A stretch of DNA of 64,000 bases, from assembly GCF_010233585.1 (NCBI RefSeq), contig NZ_CP045997.1:8173896-8237895 (forward strand). Direction: 5' to 3'. Origin of the DNA: Spirosoma endbachense. Its GTDB lineage: Bacteria > Bacteroidota > Bacteroidia > Cytophagales > Spirosomataceae. Position numbers and translations under genes: made by a program. Positions 17,978-29,400 of this stretch are shown here, in pieces. Numbering within the stretch: position 1 is the stretch's first letter; every line of letters begins with the position of its first letter. The notes beneath the pieces were generated by a model, which was given only the letters and a program-made list of their open reading frames with translations, had not been told where the DNA came from and did no database searches.

Positions 17978-20900
17978 ATGACCCATTTCTTTCAACCTGG
18001 AAAGCGAAATACCCTTCTCCTTTTCTTTCGCAGTTCCTTCCTGCTGGTTTATGTGCTAACTGCTCATTCTTTACGGGGGCAAAGTAAATTCACGCCTGCA
18101 ACTTCGGTCTATACAATCACTAAACGGCTCCTTTCCATTGAAAATGGACTGGCTTCCCACGAAGTGTTTTGTGGCGTACAGGATGCCGCTGGTTTTATGT
18201 GGTTTGGAACCCGTAATGGGTTGAACCGCTATGATGGTAAAACCTGCCTGCTTTTTACCCGACAACGTAATAAACTTCAGGATAATAAAATCGTCCAGTT
18301 GGCAAAAGATGATGCCAATCACCTGTTTATTGAGTATGGCAGTACAGGTTTTCAACTTATAACCAACGGAAAAGTGGATGTGATGGACATCACAACGCAG
18401 GAAGTTAAAACACTCACGGCTACTTATCCAAACTTACCTTTTAAAGAGCAGGATGTGTACTGGATCGCCAACGACGGTACCGATGAAGTCAGTTTTCTGA
18501 CGGCTTTTCCGTTCCGGCTTTGGAAATATTCGGCTAAAACAGGGTTTCGTTTGCGCTACGAAATGAAAGACTGGAACAAAACGGGCTTAGCATTTGACTA
18601 CCGCACTACGGGACCTGTTTGTAGCTTTACACCGGAAAAAGCTCTGTTGAAATTAACCAATCAGGAAAAGCAATATCTGATCACAAAAGATGCGGTCATT
18701 GGCTTTCGTCAACACAATGTATTACGATCATTACCCGTTGGCTTCACGGACCAAAATGAACTGTTAATCACCTACAACACCGCCACCAACGTCAATGAAT
18801 TTGCCATCGACAAACTAACACCTGCTGGTAACCTTGTACCTGTAGCGGATTTGGCGAAATACAACCTGAACACCGTGAAAGGAAGATACTGGTACCAGGT
18901 TTGCGTGTCAACCAGCGGGGCTGCTTCCATGTTTTACGACGCCACAGATGCACTTTACCTTTGGCATAAACACGCCTTTGTGAAGGTGATTGACAAATCT
19001 GAACTGAAAGGGTTTGAGAATCTATTTTTGTATCGACTGTTTTTAGATGCACTTGGCAACCAGTGGCTTTGCACGTCGCATGGAGTACTGCAACTGACGC
19101 TCAAAAAGAATCGGTTTACCCCTTATTTTTCCAGCAGTCAGCAATCCATCCAACCCAACAGCCAGGCCAGAGGAATCTATGCAGATCGGACCGGAAAGGT
19201 TGTCGCCAATATATGGATGCATACATTCAGCCAACAGGGCGGAAAAATACAGGCTATTGCGCACGACGCTATTAATTATGCCCTGGTTGAACACCATACC
19301 GCATTATATAGTGGCGGGTATTCGCTGGTTCTGTACGATGATGTAAAGAACAGGGTGACCAACTATTCGGGCGGGTTAGGATCTGAAATATGGTCGATGT
19401 TTTCGATGAACGACAGCCTGTTGCTTCTGGGAAGGACGACCGGTTTTTCTTTATTTAACACAAACACCCACCGGTTTGATTCGATCCCTGTGGTGGCTGC
19501 TTCTGGCACTGAAGCCAGGTTTGTGTACCGTTTTTTTTACGACAGAACTGGTATCATCTGGGCGATTGCAGAGAACGGTTTGTATAAGCTTGTCGCCAAC
19601 CATCGTTTATCGGCAAAGACCAATCATGGCTGGTCGATGGTTAAGCTCCAATCTCCTTTTTTGAACGGGCTAAGTTTGCTCGATGCTTATCAGGATTCCA
19701 GCGGGGTCTTCTGGCTGGCCACAAATGGCGAAGGGCTCTACCGCTGGAACCCTAAAACCAACGCCGTCCGGCAATTCAACATCACGGCGGGTTTTCCCTC
19801 CGATGTTTTATACAGAATTGAACCTGATAGCTATGAAAACCTCTGGATCAGTTCCGATTATGGATTGATCTGCTTCAACCGGAACAGTTTTTTAGTGAAT
19901 ACCTATACGACCATTGATGGTATTTCCCACAATGAGTTTAACCGAACCTCATCGTTCAGAGCCAGCGATGGCAGGCTGTTTTTTGGCGGATTGAACGGGG
20001 TGAATGCGTTTGATCCCCGCGATTTCAGAACTGATACCAACACGCTTCAAGTGCCATTACGGGTCATTGCGTTCAACCAGTTCGTTGGCTCAAAAAACGA
20101 ATTGATCAATAAAACAGCTGAGTTGCTGAAGACAGCGAAAATCACCCTGGAGCCCGACGATAAGTTCTTTACGCTTGACTTTCAATTGCTGGATTTTGCC
20201 ACTGATGAAGGGCACCATTATGCGTATAAAATTGAGGGTCTCGATAAAAACTGGAACTATATCAACGAAAACTCGATCCGAATCAGCAGATTGCCTTACG
20301 GCAACTTTACGGTACATATCAAAGCCCAGAATCGGGAGGGTACGTGGAGTCGTAGTCAATTGATCATTCCGTTGTCCGTTTTGAAACCTTTTTATTTGCA
20401 ATGGTGGTTCGTTCTAACGGCTGTATTCCTGTTTTTTCTGGCGATTTATCTACTGATTCATTTCAGATTGCAACAATTAGCCAGGGATAAAAAGAAATTA
20501 GAGGAAACCGTCAATGAACGAACGACCCAGTTAAAACAGTCGCTTTCCGAACAGTCTGCCCTGCTGTTGGAAAAGGATGTACTCATGAAAGAAATTCATC
20601 ACCGGGTAAAGAATAATTTACAGGTTATTTCGGGTTTGCTGGAGCTTCAAAGCAAAGGCTTGACGGATGAAACAGCCAGAGAGGCTTTACGGGAAGGGCA
20701 AAACCGGGTCCGAAGTATCGCCTTGATCCACCAGAACCTGTACCAGTACGAAAATCTCAGCATCATTGACCTGAAGCGGTTTGTCAATGATTTAAGCAAA
20801 CAAGTGCAGAGTGTCTTTCAAAAACAAAAACCCGTAACGATCACGATACTTGTGCCTGATTTGCAGCTGGATATTGATTCAGCCGTTCCGCTTGGATTGA

Positions 20901-21193
20901 TTTTGAATGAACTGTTATCCAACTCCTTTAAATATGCCTTTACACGGGTTCCGGCGGGTAAGATACAGCTGGCAATCTGTGTAATCAGCGAAGGGAAATA
21001 CCAGTTAGTGTATTCCGATAATGGACCCGGCTTACCGAGTGATTTTAACCTGACCGGAGCCACTACCCTTGGCCTGCAATTGGTCAATGACCTAAGCCGG
21101 CAAATTGGGGGAAAGGTTCAGTATTCGAGTAAAGAAGGGGCTACTTTTACGATTAATTTTACCAATCGCGACGTGCGTAAAAACGAAGATTAA
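17978..21193 (+). CDS. Two-component sensor kinase, Reg_prop/Y_Y_Y with HisKA_2
   Basis: Membrane sensor kinase of 1071 residues. It has an N-terminal signal or membrane segment (about 10-33), a two-component propeller (about 50-700; GFMWFGTRNGLNRYDG, GVFWLATNGEGLYRW), a Y_Y_Y domain (about 715-800) and a membrane helix (about 807-830). A short coiled coil leads to a HisKA_2 dimerisation box (EIHHRVKNNLQVISGLLELQ, His about 874) and an ATPase domain (LGLILNELLSNSFKYAF; YSDNGPGLP). The kinase core differs from the His_kinase type at the window start, although the sensor halves are alike. The partner regulator starts 5 bp downstream. Confidence 0.94.
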   Translation: MTHFFQPGKRNTLLLFFRSSFLLVYVLTAHSLRGQSKFTPATSVYTITKRLLSIENGLASHEVFCGVQDAAGFMWFGTRNGLNRYDGKTCLLFTRQRNKLQDNKIVQLAKDDANHLFIEYGSTGFQLITNGKVDVMDITTQEVKTLTATYPNLPFKEQDVYWIANDGTDEVSFLTAFPFRLWKYSAKTGFRLRYEMKDWNKTGLAFDYRTTGPVCSFTPEKALLKLTNQEKQYLITKDAVIGFRQHNVLRSLPVGFTDQNELLITYNTATNVNEFAIDKLTPAGNLVPVADLAKYNLNTVKGRYWYQVCVSTSGAASMFYDATDALYLWHKHAFVKVIDKSELKGFENLFLYRLFLDALGNQWLCTSHGVLQLTLKKNRFTPYFSSSQQSIQPNSQARGIYADRTGKVVANIWMHTFSQQGGKIQAIAHDAINYALVEHHTALYSGGYSLVLYDDVKNRVTNYSGGLGSEIWSMFSMNDSLLLLGRTTGFSLFNTNTHRFDSIPVVAASGTEARFVYRFFYDRTGIIWAIAENGLYKLVANHRLSAKTNHGWSMVKLQSPFLNGLSLLDAYQDSSGVFWLATNGEGLYRWNPKTNAVRQFNITAGFPSDVLYRIEPDSYENLWISSDYGLICFNRNSFLVNTYTTIDGISHNEFNRTSSFRASDGRLFFGGLNGVNAFDPRDFRTDTNTLQVPLRVIAFNQFVGSKNELINKTAELLKTAKITLEPDDKFFTLDFQLLDFATDEGHHYAYKIEGLDKNWNYINENSIRISRLPYGNFTVHIKAQNREGTWSRSQLIIPLSVLKPFYLQWWFVLTAVFLFFLAIYLLIHFRLQQLARDKKKLEETVNERTTQLKQSLSEQSALLLEKDVLMKEIHHRVKNNLQVISGLLELQSKGLTDETAREALREGQNRVRSIALIHQNLYQYENLSIIDLKRFVNDLSKQVQSVFQKQKPVTITILVPDLQLDIDSAVPLGLILNELLSNSFKYAFTRVPAGKIQLAICVISEGKYQLVYSDNGPGLPSDFNLTGATTLGLQLVNDLSRQIGGKVQYSSKEGATFTINFTNRDVRKNED

Positions 21194-21198
21194 AACCT

Positions 21199-21939
21199 AT
21201 GTCAGTTTTAAAAATCGGGGTTATAGAAGACGAGCTTGTTATCGCACGAACGATTTTAAGTGTACTGGATGAACTGGGGTATTCGTATTGTGGTCCGGCC
21301 ATTAATTATACCGAAGCACTGGATATGCTTGACAATGACAAACCGGATTTAGTGCTGCTCGACATCCAGCTGGCCGGTCGGAAAGATGGTTTTGACGTAG
21401 CGGAAAAAATCAATGAGTCCCATAAAATCCCCTTTATTTTTCTAACCGCCAATAGCGACGTCGAAACGATTGACATGGCTAAAAAGGTTAAACCTCACGC
21501 CTATATTGTCAAACCGTTTACGAAAGAGGAACTGTATGCAGCCATCGAAATTGCCTTTAGCAATTTTGCCGGTAATCGAACCGAGGCAAAACCGGATAAT
21601 AGTGCTTCGCATTACGCAAAGAATTTTATGTTTGTGAAAGACGGCTATGTCTTCAGAAAAATATTTTTCAGTGAATTGCTTTATCTGGAGAGCGAGGCTA
21701 ATTACATTAACCTGCAGTTAATCGCACAAAAGCGGGTAATCGTGCGCTCTACGATCAATGATTTCATGAAGCAGTTGCCCCCTAATCAGTACATACGCAT
21801 TCACCGACGTTTCTCCGTAAACATCAACCTTATCGATGACATTTTTCCCGGCGAACTCTCGTTGCAGGGTGTAAAACTTCCAATCGGGAAATCCTATCGG
21901 GAAGAGCTTTTTAATGCCCTTGGCATAAACCAACCCTGA
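21199..21939 (+). CDS. LytTR-family response regulator
   Basis: DNA-binding response regulator of 246 residues. The receiver (about 1-120) has GVIEDE, the phospho-acceptor Asp in LVLLDIQLAG (about residue 55), T in FLTANSD and K in IVKPFT. The LytTR domain (about 145-240) includes LLYLESEANYINLQL and QYIRIHRRFSVNI. Five bases separate it from the HisKA_2 kinase, so they form a cognate pair. Use of a HisKA_2 kinase with a LytTR output is a less classical pairing than LytS-LytR, but occurs in Bacteroidota. Confidence 0.95.
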   Translation: MSVLKIGVIEDELVIARTILSVLDELGYSYCGPAINYTEALDMLDNDKPDLVLLDIQLAGRKDGFDVAEKINESHKIPFIFLTANSDVETIDMAKKVKPHAYIVKPFTKEELYAAIEIAFSNFAGNRTEAKPDNSASHYAKNFMFVKDGYVFRKIFFSELLYLESEANYINLQLIAQKRVIVRSTINDFMKQLPPNQYIRIHRRFSVNINLIDDIFPGELSLQGVKLPIGKSYREELFNALGINQP

Positions 21940-22068
21940 CATTTTCAATGGACTGGGTTCCATTGTCACAGCCTGTATTCCCAAAGTTCCTGCTGTTCAT
22001 CCCTGAACAGCCACGTTCATCCCTTTTAGTTGGCCATACGCTCAGGCAACGCCACTTTTGGCGCTGTT

Positions 22069-22266
22069 ATGGGCTTGCTCGATCTGGATAAAATCATCAT
22101 TAAACAAACTATACTGGGAATTCGCTGCACAGCCTGCGGTGGGAACCTGGTCATTTCTGAGAAAAAATCCATCGCCGGTTGGCTGGTGAAAGTGATTTCT
22201 TTTGGCGCTATCCAACCTAAAACCTACAGGTGCGAAACCTGTAAAAAGCAATTTCTTTTTTTCTGA
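22069..22266 (+). CDS. Small zinc-ribbon protein
   Basis: Protein of 65 residues. The ATG at 22069 is preferred to an upstream TTG because the protein-like sequence begins at MGLLDLDKIIIKQ. Two CxxC knuckles (CTACGG and CETCKK, about 35 residues apart) should hold one zinc ion. It ends QFLFF directly before the stop. The function is unknown. It lies alone between the LytTR regulator and the peroxiredoxin gene. Confidence 0.6.
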   Translation: MGLLDLDKIIIKQTILGIRCTACGGNLVISEKKSIAGWLVKVISFGAIQPKTYRCETCKKQFLFF

Positions 22267-22324
22267 CACCCCTACTTGTCAATACACCTTTACTCTAATT
22301 ATAACCAATTAACCGATAACTACC

Positions 22325-22990
22325 ATGAGTCTCAGATTAAATGACATAGCTCCTGATTTTCAGGCCGAAACTACCCAGGGAGTCATTCATTTCCATGATT
22401 GGATTGGCGATGGCTGGGCCATTCTTTTTTCGCATCCTAAAGACTTTACACCCGTTTGCACTACAGAACTGGGGTATATGGCCAAATTGGCACCGGAGTT
22501 CCAGAAGAGGAATTGTAAGGTGGTTGGTTTGAGTGTAGATCCGGTTGAAAGCCATTTTAAATGGGAAAAAGACATTGAAGAAACCCAGGGTTACCCCGTG
22601 ACCTATCCGATGATCGGCGATCCCACATTAGCAATTGCAAAATTGTATGATATGCTTCCCGCTGAAGAGCCGGGTACGTCGGAAGGCCGGACGGCTGCCA
22701 CCAATCAAACGGTACGCTCTGTTTTTGTGGTGGGCCCCGACAAGAAAATAAAGCTCCAGCTGACCTATCCGATGACAACGGGCCGTAATTTCTATGAACT
22801 ACTTCGTGTGTTGGATTCCATGCAGCTTACGGCCGAACATCGGGTAGCTACGCCAGCAAACTGGGCCGATGGGGAAGATGTAATTATTGTTCCGGCAGTT
22901 TCTGATGCCGAAGCAAAAGAAAAATATCCGGATGGTTGGAAAACCATCAAGCCTTACCTGCGCATTATTCCTCAACCTGGCAAAAACTAA
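22325..22990 (+). CDS. Peroxiredoxin, 1-Cys (Prx6) type
   Basis: Thiol peroxidase of 221 residues that reduces hydrogen peroxide and organic hydroperoxides in the cytoplasm. The peroxidatic Cys45 is in HPKDFTPVCTTELG, with the conserved Thr three positions before it. No second (resolving) Cys is present. A C-terminal 1-cysPrx_C extension (about 160-215) is present with GRNFYELLRVLDSMQ and DGWKTIKPYLRI. The length is normal for the family. The gene has its own short upstream gap (58 bp after the zinc-ribbon gene); no clear promoter was found. Confidence 0.96.
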   Translation: MSLRLNDIAPDFQAETTQGVIHFHDWIGDGWAILFSHPKDFTPVCTTELGYMAKLAPEFQKRNCKVVGLSVDPVESHFKWEKDIEETQGYPVTYPMIGDPTLAIAKLYDMLPAEEPGTSEGRTAATNQTVRSVFVVGPDKKIKLQLTYPMTTGRNFYELLRVLDSMQLTAEHRVATPANWADGEDVIIVPAVSDAEAKEKYPDGWKTIKPYLRIIPQPGKN

Positions 22991-23129
22991 TACGACTCCT
23001 GCGTATGGCCAGCGGTCCAGACGACGACAATGCCGCCATGACTAGGAACGTATGGCTAAAATTTGTCTGCGACACGATTACGTATATAGCTCCCGTTGGA
23101 AAATGGATTGATACCAGGATGGTTCGACC

Positions 23130-23363
23130 TATGAAGCAGACAGTTTACTAATTGCTTCATGAGCAGACTATGATGTGGAAGCAACTCCGGGATACAGCGG
23201 AATAACTAAATAGGACGGTGCTTCTGTGCTCTGGGTATGAAATCCAGGATGGCTCGACTATGAGGCAGGCATCGGTGTGCCCAACCCAGGCAATCCATTC
23301 ACACAAATCAATAATCCGTTCAGCTATCGATTAAAAAAAGGCTGTGCTTCATTCCTGTCGTGA
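23130..23363 (+). pseudogene. Degraded coding sequence of unknown family
   Basis: One frame reads as protein across three in-frame stops: YEADSLLIAS, ADYDVEATPGYSGITK, DGASVLWV, then NPGWLDYEAGIGVPNPGNPF and TQINNPFSYRLKKG, ending TGA at 23361-23363. Composition (Gly, Pro, Asn, aromatic) suggests a surface or secreted domain. The segments around 23113 and 23243 are alike, so a repeat unit may have decayed here. It could be an ancestral upstream part of the surface-protein locus. Family unknown. Confidence 0.3.
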
Positions 23364-23376
23364 ATGAACGGGCTAT

Positions 23377-23407
23377 CACCCCAAACGATGAAAAATGGTT
23401 TGGGGTG
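23377..23407. repeat. 10-bp perfect hairpin upstream of the surface-protein gene
   Basis: CACCCCAAAC (23377-23386) pairs exactly with GTTTGGGGTG (23398-23407) across an 11-nt loop. It ends 26 bp before the ATG at 23434. It could act in the 5' leader of that mRNA or be a leftover terminator without a T-run. Confidence 0.7.
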
Positions 23408-23433
23408 AATCAGTTTAATGAACATAAAATTCA

Positions 23434-26400
23434 ATGATAAAATCACTACTTATTTATACAAAAAAAACTGCCGTGCCGGGATTCGGTGCACGGCGGTTTT
23501 TGCTTCTACTCCCGATGCTTGTGTGGATAGCGGGCAGTGCGTTTGCTCAGACCACCTGGACTGGTGGTATTGATAACGCCTGGCAAAAATCAGGCAACTG
23601 GTCGGCGGGTGTACCAGATGCGACAGACGATGTAATAATTCCCGACGTTGCGAACGATCCCGTCATTGCAGGCGGAATAGGGGCATTAGCCCAATCGGTG
23701 CTCATTCAGGCCAATGCCTTACTGACCATTAATGCTACCGGTAGCCTGGCCATCAACGGTTCGGCAGCATACACCACGCCATTTACGTTTAATTTCACGG
23801 CTGGGTTGAACAACCTGGGAACGGTCAACAATAGCGGTAACATTACCCTGGGTTCGGTAAGCAGTGTCGGAACATATGGCATTGTTAATCAGGGCACCTT
23901 TACCAACAATACCGGCGGGGCAATCCATATTGACAACTCGACTGACACAGGGCTGTTTAACGCATTTGGGACCTTTACCAATGCCGCTATCATCGGCATT
24001 GGAGCGAATACCAACGTGGGGCTAAATGGTATTTGGAACGAAGCTACCTTCAACAATAATCCGGGGGGAACCATCCAGATCGATCGCTCATCGGTTCGCG
24101 GTCTGATGAACAATGCGGACGAATCCAAATCGATATCGGCAACCTTCGCCAATTCGGCAACCATCACCATTGGTGCCACAGAAACAGTGGGGAAAACGGG
24201 CCTTCAGAACCTCGCAACCTTTACCAACAACACAGGTGGGAGCATCAACATTGATCGCACGAGCGACAATGGGCTTTATCATGCTTCGGGTAGCTTCACT
24301 AATGTAGCCGACATCACTATCGGGGCGGTGGCTAGTGTGGGAACATATGGCCTGTCGAGCTGGAGTACATTCAACAACAATACAGGTGGACATATCTGGA
24401 TTGACCGTGCTACAGACTTTGGGGTTTACCATACTTCCGGAACGTTCACAAATGCGGCAGCCATCATCATCGGAGGAGTAGACAGTGGAGGTAAAACGGG
24501 TTTGGAAAACCAGGCGATCTTTAACAATAACACAGGTGGTCTCATCCAGATTGACCGTACCGGCAATCTCGGATTTCATCATGCATCCGGAACGTTTACA
24601 AATGAAGCGGACATTACGATTGGGTCGGTGGAGAGTGTAGGGAAATATGGATTCTGGAGCCGGGCGACTTTTAACAACAATACGGGCGGAACCATTCGAA
24701 TTGATCATGTAACTACCTTGTCAGGGGGGGTAGGAATGAATCAGACTGCTGGCATCTTCAGTAATTCTGGGGCCATCACGATCGGCGGAGTGGCTAATGG
24801 CGGGTATACAGGTTTGGAGGTCCAGGCTACCTTTACTAACAACACAGATGGGACCATCAATATAGATCGCACCAATCTATTCGCGTGTGATATTGCTGCT
24901 GCCAGTACCTTTACCAATGTAGGTAGTATCACTATTGGAGCCGTTGCTGCTGTGGGAAATCGTGGCCTTGTGAATAGTGGCTCATTCAACAACAGTCCGG
25001 GAGGGCACATACGAATTGACCGTACAACAGTAGTCGCGCTTTATTCACAAGCTACGTTCACCAACTCAGCAACGATCACCATTGGGGCATCAACAACGGT
25101 TGGAGTCAATGGGATACTACTGAACTCAGGTAACTTTAGAAATAGCCCTGGTGGAATTATTAGCATAGATCGTTCCAGCAGTATCGCGATCGTCAACTTA
25201 CGCGGTACTTTTAACAACGATGCAGACATCACGATCGGAGGAGCGGAAAGTGCCGGGACGTATGGCATTTCGAACCAAAATGTTTTCAACAACAATACGG
25301 GCGGGCATATCCGAATAGATCGCTCTACAGACACCGGGATCTATCAACTTAAAGGTGCGTTCACCAACTCGGCAACGATCACCATTGGAGCGTCGGAAAA
25401 TGTGGGGGTTCATGGGATTTTCAATGAATCTACTTTTCTTAATAATGCAGGAGGAGACATTAATATTGACCGTACAACCCTGGCAGGGCTTCGCAATTTT
25501 AATGGCACCTTTACCAACGAAGCGGCTATTGCCATCGGAGCAATGGCTGGTGTCGGAACCTACGGAATTTACAATCAGGCTGTTTTCAACAACAACGCAG
25601 GTGGAAATATCCGAATTGATCGTTCCACCGACACCGGGTTAAACAACCCAACCGGAACGATCACAAACTCGTCGACCATCACGATCGGCGCGACAGCAGG
25701 TGTGGGCTTTTATGGCCTTGTGAATAACGGTAATTTTAACAACAACACGGGTGGGCGTATCCAGATCGATCGTTCCACCGATACAGGACTTTATCATGCA
25801 GCCGGTTCTTTCACTAATACGGCTGGCATCACTATCGGCGCGACAGCAGGTGTGGGCTCTCATGGTATTTTCAATGGATCGACCTTTACCAACAATACCG
25901 GGGGTGACATCCATATCGATCGCTCAACCCTGGCGGGGCTTCGGAACTTTACTGGTACTTTCACCAATGCAGCGGGTATAACCATCGGCTCGACGGCCAG
26001 TGTTGGCTCATACGGAATTTACAATCAGGTTGTCTTCGCAAACCAAACCACAGGACAAATTAATGTCAACAATGCGGGAGTGGGCATTTATCTTCAGGAT
26101 AACACCGTTGCCAATACTGGAACCGTTACCATTGGTGCGTTACAAAATGTAACCACTTTGCTAACCCAACAGGGAGCAGGTAATTTCAGTAACAATACAG
26201 CGGGAACTTTCAAAGGAACGGGCAATATCGCAGCATTGACCTTTACCAATGCCGGTGGGACACTATCTCCGGGCTATTCCCCAGGCAAATTGACGTTTAA
26301 TGAAAGCAAAGATTTTAGTAACAGCATCATGGACATCGAAGTTAACGGAACGGCTACGGCAGGCGTAAATTTCGACCAGATAGACGTAGGGGGAACGGCT

Positions 26401-29400
26401 ACATTAGGCGGAACCCTGGCCGTATCGATCAACTATACCCCGGTCAGTGGTGATGAAGTAACTATTCTGACTGCTCAGGCAATATCCGGCATGTTCACCT
26501 CCGTTACAGGACTTCCAGCCAACTGGAATGTTGTTTACACCAGTACCTCGGTCAAACTGGTCTACGGGGGAGCATCTCCAGGGCCTACCCTTACGGGCTT
26601 TAGCGCGAGTTCTGTATCCGTTTGCGTAGGCAGTCCCATCACCTTTACCGCCCTAGTAGGGAATGTGACGGGTAGCTACGCGTATACCCTCACCAACGGC
26701 ACCAGTACTACAAGTGGCACAACACCCAGCCTGACGTTCAATCAGAGTCTGACTGCAGTTGAGACAGGCAATCAGAGTTTCACACTAACCATCAGTAGCG
26801 ATGGCCAGTCCACAGCATCAGCAACCAGCCTATGGGTCAATGCGCTGCCAATAGCCAGCCTGCAAGCGAGTGCTACCCTCACCTGTGCAGTCAGCAGTGT
26901 GACCCTGACGGCCGGTGGTGGAACGAGCTATGCCTTTGCAGGACCGGGTATCCTGAGCCAGGATGCCACAGCGGGTATTGCCATAGTGGATGCCGAAGGG
27001 CCATATTCCGTAACGGTTACCAATGCTGCGGGCTGCCTTAGTTCGACGAATGTTCTGGTTGTCAGAGATGGCACCGCGCCCATTGTTAACATAAACCCAA
27101 CCAGTGCTACACTCACCTGCGCCAGTCCCACAACGACGTTAACGGCCAGCGGTACTGGTAACTATCTGTGGAACACAGGGGCTACCAGTCAAACCATTAC
27201 TGTAGGAACAACTGGTACGTATTCGGTGACGTTAACCGGGGCGAATGGTTGCTCATCGACTGCGACTGCTGGGGTATCGACGGATCAGACCACTCCTCTC
27301 CTGAGCATTATCGCGTCTCACACGCTACTGACCTGTAGTAATCCAGTGGCTAGTCTGACGGCGGTCGGATCCGGAAGCGTTTTGTGGTCCAACGGCTCGA
27401 CCGATGCCCAGATCAGTGTGAATACGGCCAGTACATACTCGGTAACCCTGACGGCACCGGGCGGTTGTTCAGCATCGGCCTCCATCACCCTCAGCGCGGA
27501 CAATACAGTTCCTACCGTACATATAACCTCGACCAGTACTACCCTCACCTGTAGTAGTCCCAGTGTGAGCCTGACCGCAGTTGGGACAGGTACTGTTCTG
27601 TGGAGCACAGGCTCAACGACTCCGATTATCTCTGCCAGCGTGGCCACTACCTATTCGGTAACACTGACGGCCCCTAATGGGTGTATGGCTACCAGTAGCG
27701 TAACCATCAGTCAGGATAATACCCCGCCAACCGTAAGTATCAATCCCACCAGCGCTACCTTAACCTGCGCCAGCCCATCAACGACGCTAACGGCCAGTGG
27801 TGAAGGCAGCTTCCTGTGGTCAACGGGGGTTAGTTCATCCACAATTTCGGTCAGTGCGGCAAATATCTATTCGGTTACGTTAACGTCTCCCAGCGGCTGT
27901 ACAGCCTCAGCGAGCACCAGTATTTCCGCCGACCAGTCGGCTCCATCGCTCAGTATCAGCCCTAGTTCAGCTACCCTCACCTGTGCTAGTCCAACAGCCA
28001 CACTAACGGCTTTAGGCACTGGTACTTTGCTGTGGAGCACAAGTTCGACTGAACCACAGATCACAGTCAGTTCGGCGGGCGTCTATTCGGTGACGCTCAC
28101 GTCTCCAACGGGTTGTACAGCCTCCACCAGTATAATCGTCAGTCAGCAGCCTGACCAGACAATAACGATTACGCAGCAACCTCTCTCGGCCACAACGGTC
28201 TTTGTGGGGAGTTCCGTCTCAGTAGCCGTGGAAATTATCGGCCAACCTACCGCTTACCAGTGGTACAAGGACAATCTGAGCAATCCTCTGCCTAATCAAA
28301 CGGGTGCTCAGCTGGCCCTGGCCAATGTCCAGCTCTCCGATGCGGGTAGCTACTCAGTGGTCATCACGGGCGCCTGCAATAGCCTAACCTCGAATGCATT
28401 CGCGTTGAGCGTCACGAATCCGGTAGCACCATTGAGCCTGACCCTCGCGGCCAGCCCTAACCCTATACCAACCGATCAGGCAACAACCCTGACAGCAACT
28501 GTAGCGGGTGGCACCATGCCCTACAGCTACAGCTTCACAGGGGCCGGTAGTATCACACCATCGGTAAACACAGCCAGTGTGTCTGGTTTGCCAGTAGGAG
28601 TGCATAGCTTTACCGTACTGGTGACTGATAACAGCCAGCCAGGTCAACAACAGGTTTCCGGGATAGTCAGCGTGACTGTGACAGCGGTGGAAACTGTTCC
28701 ATTTGCCATGACCGGGGTTACCACTCTGGCCTGCTCGCCCAGTACGGCTAACCGATACAGCGTCACCTTTATGCCCCAGTACGTTGGGCAGAGCGGTGAG
28801 CCTGTCTCCTTCTCGGTGGTCAATGAGCTCCTGCCCACCACCCAGCCGGGGCCCTACACCATGCAGCTCTACAGTGATAAACCAGTTATTACCCTGCAGG
28901 CTACCCAGCAAGGCAGCTCGACCAGTTTTGTTTACCACTGGCTGGCAGCCTGTCAGAGCTCTCAGGGGCCTAATACGCCACCTCGACTGGTGACTCCAAT
29001 CCCCAATCAAACCGTTCGGGTAAATGAATCGGTGACCTTTGTAATTCCTTCGAATACATTCACAGATAGTGAGACACCGCAAGGGTTGGTGCTGTCAGCT
29101 ACCGGACTGCCCGCTGGACTTAGCTTTGCGGGAGCCACCCTGAGTGGCACACCGTCTACCACCGTGGGTTCGCCCGTTTCGGTGACCATCACGGCCACTG
29201 ATCCGGGAGGACTCTCTGTGAGTACCCAGTTTACGTTGACGGTACTGCCCGCTAGTACTCCACCCGATCCAACGACCCCGTTCGCCATCACCAGCGTCAC
29301 AACCATCAGTTGTACACCCGTGGCGGATCGGATCAGTCTCAGTTTTGCTCCACGGTATGCAGGTCTGAATGGACAATCGATTGCTTTCGAGGTGGTCAAT

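Larger units (their letters stand above)
22991..23433. other. 443-bp intergenic region with degraded coding sequence and hairpin
   Basis: It contains a protein-like frame broken by stops (23130-23363, listed separately), an imperfect direct repeat of about 30 bp (CCAGGATGGYTCGAC, near 23114 and 23244), and a hairpin at 23377-23407. No intact gene was seen. Confidence 0.6.

Noticed and set aside
24088..24708. 206-codon minus-strand frame in the surface-protein gene
   Set aside because: It follows the 150-bp repeats of the opposite strand and is a shadow caused by their composition.
23880..26090. Regular 150-bp repeats as a possible CRISPR or satellite array
   Set aside because: Repeats are in frame, diverged and translated as one protein; there are no short identical repeats with spacers and no cas genes.
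28384..29082. 232-codon minus-strand frame
   Set aside because: Antisense to the Ig-like part of the surface protein; codon use and sequence are not protein-like.
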